From contig JANJXV010000024.1 of the NCBI GenBank assembly GCA_024803745.1, positions 9,501,427-9,565,426 on the forward strand: a DNA stretch of 64,000 bases. Reading direction: 5' to 3'. The notes under the pieces are model-generated. The model was given only the letters and a program-made list of their open reading frames with translations, did no database searches and had not been told where the DNA came from. Source of the DNA: Megascapheus bottae (taxonomy: Eukaryota > Chordata > Mammalia > Rodentia > Geomyidae). The translations under genes were made by a program, and so were the position numbers. Below are positions 57,959-64,000 of the stretch, piece after piece (the stretch's first letter is position 1; every line of letters starts with the position of its first letter).

Positions 57959-59303
57959 AAAAGCTGAGAGCTGATCGTTGCCATGTTTTTCTTAGTCATT
58001 TCTAGTTTATTTTACATATTAAAATAGAAAATAGAATGACACAACTGTAATTGTGAATTAAATGTTTAGATATACTCGGTGCTTGAAAATATAAAAGCAT
58101 TATGCTTTGGATTAGAAAACATGTTACTACAAAATGTCAAAGAAGATTTTGAAAACTAGTTTGGTTATTTAGTATTACTAGGCAAGTCTCCAATTTCCAG
58201 AATGATTTATATGCAAATAAAATTTTATAGATTACTCAGTGTGTTGCTTGGCTTTTCAGTAGCTTATCTCTTTGTCTTTTATTGTAATGATTTTTGTCAT
58301 TGTATAGTTAAAAATATGGCCAATGTGTGCATGTGATGAAAGCTATTAAGATAAAAGCTTAAGCAAGATAGGAGTTTACATATGAGTTACTTTATTGCAC
58401 TTTTAATAAAAATATTTTGAAATCCCAATTCAACATTAATTTGTGGTTCACTGTCTTGCATAATTGAAGCTTTCCCACAGTAGACAATTATAGCTCACAA
58501 GTTTGAGTCATATGATTTAAAGTAGATTTAAATTTGTGACTCAAGAAACTATTAGCACATGAGAAGTATAGTGAAATATGTCTAAAAGGTGATCAATATA
58601 AAAATTGATAAGAGAAAGGTTATAAGAACCGTTCTTCAAGATGAGGGGCGGGGGTCGGGGGAGGGAAATAGGGACGAAAACATGAGAAAGGGTATCAATG
58701 TTTATGAAGTAATGCACCTTCTATCTGGTGAATATACTGTAACCCTTCTATTAATTGCAATAAAAATATATGGGAAAAATTTTAAAATAAATAAAACTAA
58801 GGCAACTGCAAAAAAAGATCCGTTTCTTATCTTCTTTAATGTAAAGATGGATTTATTAGATAAGGGAATACTAGGGATCAATGTGCTATATATTATGGAT
58901 TCAATAAGTTGTTTGATGAAATGTCATACAATGTCAGTTCAAAAACATCAATTTGAAAATACCAGGATTTCAACAATATTTATTTAAAAGGCAAGCCAGG
59001 TCAGGGTAATGAGAGGGAGGCTATGGGTAAGACTTTAAGTTTTGTAAGTTTGGTCAGCACATACTCTCTGTACTTTTGGGCTTTTGGTGACATTATATAC
59101 TTACACCTATTCACACAGCAGTATAGTAGAATACAGCTGCCATTTCCCTCAACTGCTAGATGCTAGCTAGCGCTTTCCAATTAGATAACTGCATTTATTC
59201 ATGTTCAGGTAATCAGCATCTAATAAAATGCCTGCCTTGTCTTTGAAAGATACCTTTACTTTTGGCTGAAAATGCTCCATTTACAAACTATATTCACTTT
59301 AAT
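57959..59303. other. AT-rich stretch with one L1 tail, no gene seen
   Basis: Contains only the L1 3' tail at 58641 (listed). Short ORFs without domains. Confidence 0.45.
58641..58785 (+). mobile_element. Short L1 3' tail
   Basis: G-rich tract (GGGGCGGGGGTCGGGGGAGG), then GGGTATCAATGTTTATGAAG, TGCACCTTCTATCTGGTGAA and AATAAAAATATATGGGAAAA, nearly identical to the element at 40.3-40.9 kb. Confidence 0.88.
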
Positions 59304-59541
59304 TTAATTTATTATTATTATTATTATTTTAGTCAAGGGGCTTGAACTCTGGGCCTGGGCATTGTCCCCGAGCTCTTCAGTTTGAGGCTACTTGACTCAC
59401 AACATCACTTCCTGTTTTCTGGTGGTTAATTGGAGATAAGCATCTCACAGACTTTAGTGCCTGGGCTGGCTTTGAACCATGATCGTCAGATCTCAGCCTC
59501 CTGAGTAGCTAGGATTATAGGCATGAGCCACTGCACCCAGC
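59304..59541 (-). repeat. B1-like plus Geo dimeric SINE with 11-bp target-site duplication
   Basis: Antisense copy with an (ATT)n-type tail, Geo, and a complete B1-like monomer ending CATGAGCCACTGCACCCAGC. TTCACTTTAAT occurs at 59293-59303 and 59542-59552. Confidence 0.93.
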
Positions 59542-59552
59542 TTCACTTTAAT

Positions 59553-61132
59553 CTTATATTGGGCCTACAATCTTCCAAATTTTTCAAGATATACAGGTGC
59601 CAATGAGCCTAAGTCTGAAAAGGTTACTTTTGTTTTGTAAATTAAAAACATGAAAAGATCAGTTTTAAATAACACTTTCCTTTACTTGACAGAAGTCAAC
59701 AATATAGAATTCAATTCTATGGCCAAGAATAAAACATCTAGTTTCTTCATTTGTAAAATAGATGATTGAGCTATGTGCACTACTTCCAAAGCTTTTGATT
59801 TGCTGCTATTTGAAAACTGTTATAGAGCATATGTCTGGAATAGACTGTTGTTTACTCTATGAGATCAATTTTCCTTTTTACTGTATCTTAGGTACAGTGT
59901 TTAGGAAAAAAAACATAGAGACAGAATCATTTCCATCCAGCTATTCCTGTCAATTAAAGTGATGAGTAAGTTGAGGTAGTAACTTAGGTAAGGTAAGGCT
60001 TTACTTCAGAATTTCTCAACTGTAAAGCTGACCACATGAGATGCTTCATTATTTATTTAAAAAGCAATCTATGTGGAAAATAGTTTTTCCATCACTCCAA
60101 TCAAAGAGACTTTCTTTTCTGTTGAGTATATATTTGGCATCATTGTTTCAAACAAACTAATCATAAACTAATGAATTTATTTCGTGCTTCCTTTTTTCTA
60201 AAATTCCATCCATGAGTATTCATGTTGATCTATAGGCCACTATTAGGATGTTTGATTAGTTGAGGTTTTAAGTAGGGTGTGTCATTTCGAGCTTTGTTCA
60301 TTTTTTTTAGCCTTGTCTTATTTTGAGATATTTTGAAGTTTCATATGAATTTTAGGATAGCTTTTTCTAGGTAAAAATGTCACTGGATTATGATAAATTG
60401 ATTTGGGAAGAATAAGCATTTTAACAATACAAATGTTATGAAAAATAAAAATGAAAAGCTAACAACTATCTGCATTAAAGCAAAATATTGGTGACATCTT
60501 CCTGTAGGGCTCCTCAAAATTAAAAATTCTCCTTTACTAAAAATGTAAATTAAAAGTTCTGTTAAATAGCAGTGAATTAACCCAGAAGAGTTTATGCTGA
60601 ATAATACATTTAATAAACTATATCAGTGTAATTTGATATTAATTGTAAAGTACTTAAAATATAACATTAGGTATGTATAACTAGCTCATCTGCCAGATGA
60701 CAACAGTTTATTATGTATTATTACTACCTTCCTACTGAATATATAAATATGAAGAAAACAGAGCAGGAACTATAGGCTAGATAAATAAAGCCACTTTATA
60801 AGAAAATTTTAGTGTGTTGAAAGAAACTAACACCTGTACTATTTTCAATACTTTTTCTAAAAGTAGATCAGATATGTTGGGGAAATTATTCGTATAAAAT
60901 TGTAGAAACTGCAGAGATAATCTTATACATCAGAAAAACACATTTGGAATATTACATTTTTTGTTTTAGTGATAAAACTTATTTCCTTGAGCCAATTATT
61001 AGATCAGATCTCCCTGTTTAGAAATACTGAGAACAAGGCAAAAAGAAACAGTTTTGGGGTTTTTTTAAATAAAATTTTCCACAATGCACTTTTAACTAGA
61101 TAAATGTGATATTATTTTCTATGTTCTTTATT
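59553..61132. other. AT-rich stretch, no gene seen
   Basis: A short MIR-like fragment (TAGTTTCTTCATTTGTAAAA at about 59738) is the only recognisable item. Confidence 0.45.
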
Positions 61133-61366
61133 TTATTTTTTCCCAGTCTTTGGGCTTGAACTCAGGGAAGGGCTCTGATCTTGAGCTTATTTTGCTCAAG
61201 GTTAGCACATTGCCACTTTAGCCACAGCTCCACTTCTAGCTTTTATAGTGATATTAGAAGTAAGAATCTCCTGGACTATCCTGCCCAGACTGGCTTTGAA
61301 CTGTGGCCACCAGATCTCAGCCTCCTGAGTAGCTAGGATTACAATCATAAGCCATTGGTGCTTAGC
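61133..61366 (-). repeat. B1-like plus Geo dimeric SINE, diverged
   Basis: Antisense copy with TTGGGCTTGAACTCAGGGAA, TTAGCCACAGCTCCACTTCT, TGCCCAGACTGGCTTTGAAC and CAGCCTCCTGAGTAGCTAGG. Confidence 0.87.
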
Positions 61367-61546
61367 CTCTGTTCTATTTTTTTTATATAAATTTATCATT
61401 AGGTAGTTGAATAAAGAGGTGACAGTCCTGTGAGTCAGGTTACAAGTAGAATACATATTGATCAATGTCACCTCGTCTATATTATTAATACAAAGATATG
61501 GTTTATATAAAGTTGCAGTTAAAATATGGAAAAGAAAATGTGGCTA

Positions 61547-61702
61547 CTGGGGCCAGGAATTTGACCTATTAGGCCATATACATAGAAAAAAAAACCTGGA
61601 AATGGCGCTGTTGCTCAAATGGTAGAGGGTTAGCCTTGAGGAATAGCCCAGGGACAGTGCTTGGGCCCTGAGTTTGATCCCCAGGACTGGAAAAGAAAAA
61701 GC
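61547..61702 (+). repeat. IDL-Geo SINE with internally deleted left monomer
   Basis: Sense copy. The IDL monomer runs TGGGGCCAGGAATTTGACCT and then skips about 45 bases to ATACATAGAAAAA. Geo follows in full with an A-rich tail. AAATGTGGCTA flanks it at 61536-61546 and 61703-61713. Confidence 0.88.
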
Positions 61703-61713
61703 AAATGTGGCTA

Positions 61714-62334
61714 TTTATGAATGTACATGAAATAGTCTAAAATAAAGCAAGAAATCCCCAACAGTTCAGATTACAATGACAAATAAATGTTTTCACATAC
61801 ATTTCTAATATGGCATAAAGGATCAGTGTATTTCCATCTTCAATTTCCATATTCCATCCCAACTTCAATTGATACTATGACAAAAGGTCTAATTGCTAAG
61901 AAAAAATAGACTTTCAGAAACTGAATTCAAGCACCAGTAAATATTTTTAAAAAGTTGTTGCTCATCAGAACATATTTCCCACAACGGAATTTTGCCTACG
62001 TTTTTTCAAATCATGGAATCAAAGGCAGTTAATTATAAAGAGGCAGACTTCTGTGGATCATAATATGAAACCAAAGATGTTCTTAGTTATTCCCCAATAT
62101 AGGAATCAAACTTAAAAATGGCATAGCTATTTATATTTTGTGTATATGATTTTTATCCAAACCTGGAGGTGAGAAAACAAAATAAGTGGAAAGGAGAAAA
62201 GTATTCAGCATGGTATAGGAGCATGGTATAGGAAGAAATTGTAAAGAAAAATGGCAGGGGAAAGAGAAAAGAAGGAAAAAGTATGCAGTTATAGTGAACA
62301 AATCTGTAATTTCAGATTTCAGTGAGTCAGGACC
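61714..62334. other. AT-rich stretch, no gene seen
   Basis: No gene. A small tandem repeat of a 13-bp unit (GCATGGTATAGGA) lies at about 62207-62233. Confidence 0.45.
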
Positions 62335-62570
62335 TTTTTTTTTTTTTTTTTTGGTAGGTCTTGGGTGAACTCTGGGCCTGAGCACTTTCCCTGAGCTCTT
62401 CAGCTCAAGGCTACCGACCTACTTCTTGAGCCCCAGCCCCACTTCCTGTTTTCTAGAGGTTAATTGGAGATAAAAGTCTCATGGACTTCAGTGCCTCAGT
62501 TGGCTTTAAACATCCATCTTCAGAACTCAGCTTCCTGAGTAGCTAGGATTACAGGTGTGTGCCTGTGTGA
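62335..62570 (-). repeat. B1-like plus Geo dimeric SINE
   Basis: Antisense copy with a T17-type tail, Geo (CTGAGCTCTTCAGCTCAAGG) and B1-like sequence ending AGCTAGGATTACAGGTGTGT. Confidence 0.9.
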
Positions 62571-63058
62571 CAGGTTATATACATACTAATATCTTGCATA
62601 CTGTTTGGGAAATAAAATCTCCATTCTGCAGAATTTATATGTACTTATTTACTTTTCAAACCAATCTGGCACTGTTCTTTCCTTTCTAAATCATTCTACT
62701 ACTTGAAATTGTCATAAGGTAGCCATACCTTAAACACCCACATCTTTTCCACTGACAAAATTATATCCATGTGACAAAGTATATTTATGCTGGAAATATT
62801 CATTAAGTCCTTTCCTCTACCAAATATTCCATGCTTATGTTATTTCATTTAGGCTTTATCATTTACATCTGAAAAAGTTAAATTCTGCAGAAGTGATCCA
62901 AATTGAACTCCAGCTTCCAACTTCAAGGCTTATGATATTTTTGCTACCATCTGTTTGATGTCCACCTAGCTTTGAAAGACAGTAAACAGTACTTAAAAGC
63001 AGGAAAAAAAAACCTTCCATTAAACGTGATCCCACCCCAAAAAGAAAAAAGTCAGAAT
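62571..63058. other. AT-rich stretch, no gene seen
   Basis: No recognised feature. Confidence 0.45.
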
Positions 63059-63138
63059 GGTAGCTCTGAATCAAACAATAGACAATAGCCTTGAGTAAAA
63101 ATGCTCAGGGATTGAATTCAAGGCCCAGGACCAACACC

Positions 63139-63143
<5 letters not shown>
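63059..63143 (+). repeat. SINE right-half remnant leading into a CA repeat
   Basis: AGCCTTGAGTAAAAATGCTC and GAATTCAAGGCCCAGGACCA match a Geo-like or ID-like 3' half. The tail position is occupied by a CA microsatellite. Confidence 0.6.

Positions 63144-63189
<46 letters not shown>
63144..63189 (+). repeat. (CA)n microsatellite
   Basis: About 23 uninterrupted CA units. Confidence 0.97.
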
Positions 63190-63193
<4 letters not shown>

Positions 63194-64000
63194 GATAATT
63201 AAGTCTTGTTTATCATGTGAAAATGATTCAGCACGATTATAAAAGAGGGTTGTTAGGTAAGTTTCCATGTTACTTAGAAGTGAGGCATTATTCTGGGGAC
63301 AAGGATATTGTGTCTAAGTTAAACACACAATATTCTCAGAAACACTTTATAAGTGAGAAAAAGATACAATTATATTTCATATATTCACTTAAACTCAGAC
63401 ATATTTGGTCTCAGTTAAAATTTTAAGGATCATAGAAGAGTATCTCCCCTACTTAGTCTTTAATAAATATTAAATCAGTATTTTCCTAATAATGCTAATA
63501 ACTATTTCAACCAAGGTAATTATATTCCATTAAATATAACTGTGCTTGTCCCAAATCTGCAATAACACATGTTATCTTAACTCAGCTTCACAAGTCAATA
63601 TAAGTAAAAATATCCAATCGTTTCAATAATCTTCATTATAAAGCAGTTGAACTTGTTCTTTCAAAATACTTAAAGTTCCATTTTGTGCTATTTTATTTCT
63701 GTTCAAAAGAGCTTTGCTACTTTGTAATTATATGGACCACAGTTTACACATATTAATATTTCTGCAAAACTCTGCTAAAAGAAGATTATTGTTTCTGTAG
63801 CTAATTGGCCTTTTTACAGTGAAGCACAAAATATTGGTGAACTTGGAACCAATAAGATCTTAGTTTTGTGTGAACCTAAGTACAAGGTGTAGCAATGCCA
63901 AAGGAAAAGTTTCCCTGGAGACATCTACGAAGTATTCAATTATACAAGTGGAAACTTCAAGTATTACTTCTCTTAGGAATAAGAGCATATAGAATTTCTG
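63190..64000. other. AT-rich stretch to the window end, no gene seen
   Basis: No repeat, RNA gene or coding signal was recognised. Confidence 0.45.

Noticed and set aside
1..64000. CRISPR arrays, operons, phage or other prokaryote-type defence systems
   Set aside because: No regularly spaced repeats with unique spacers, no long tightly packed ORFs, and the SINE/L1 content is that of a mammalian genome.

Overview
This window looks like nuclear DNA from a rodent, most likely of the superfamily Geomyoidea (kangaroo rats, pocket mice, pocket gophers). The best evidence is a recurring dimeric SINE. Its left half is ID-like (tRNA-Ala derived) and its right half is a separate module, as I remember the published description of the Geomyoidea-restricted IDL-Geo family. 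I recalled that assignment and did not search for it. The DNA is AT-rich, is built largely of SINEs, 5'-truncated L1 copies and microsatellites, and contains no long uninterrupted coding gene.

The only clear gene-regulatory feature is a CpG island at about 8.76-9.18 kb. It carries a palindromic CRE, an NRF1-like site, an ETS site and two GC boxes. Strong splice donors lead away from it on both strands, so I read it as a bidirectional promoter. On the minus strand I propose a spliced transcript with an exon ending at 8953, a 33-nt exon at 8123-8155, an 88-nt exon at 3871-3958 and an exon entering at 186 and running towards the window start. On the plus strand I propose exons ending at 9235 and starting at 9461, with weaker candidates at 10069 and at 11013-11340. 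I cannot name either gene. Both may be long noncoding RNAs or the 5' ends of genes whose coding exons lie outside the window.

From about 11.4 kb to the end I see no convincing gene. This stretch holds dimeric SINEs of two kinds (IDL-Geo, and a B1-like left monomer joined to a Geo-like right monomer), stand-alone Geo monomers, a few older ID, B1, MIR and L2-like relics, and at least eight L1 3' ends. Two of those L1s (15.95-16.85 kb and 18.7-20.2 kb) have inverted 5' parts, as expected from twin priming. Long CT, GGA, CA and TTTC microsatellites are scattered through it.

The most unusual single object is a 3'-truncated, A-tail-less copy of 7SL RNA at 1518-1730, flanked by a perfect 14-bp target-site duplication. 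Other points of interest are Geo monomers that start at the same base and have their own target-site duplications, and a SINE head fused to a CA repeat inside a duplicated target site. I found no CRISPR array, operon, phage or other prokaryote-type system, and nothing in this window supports one.
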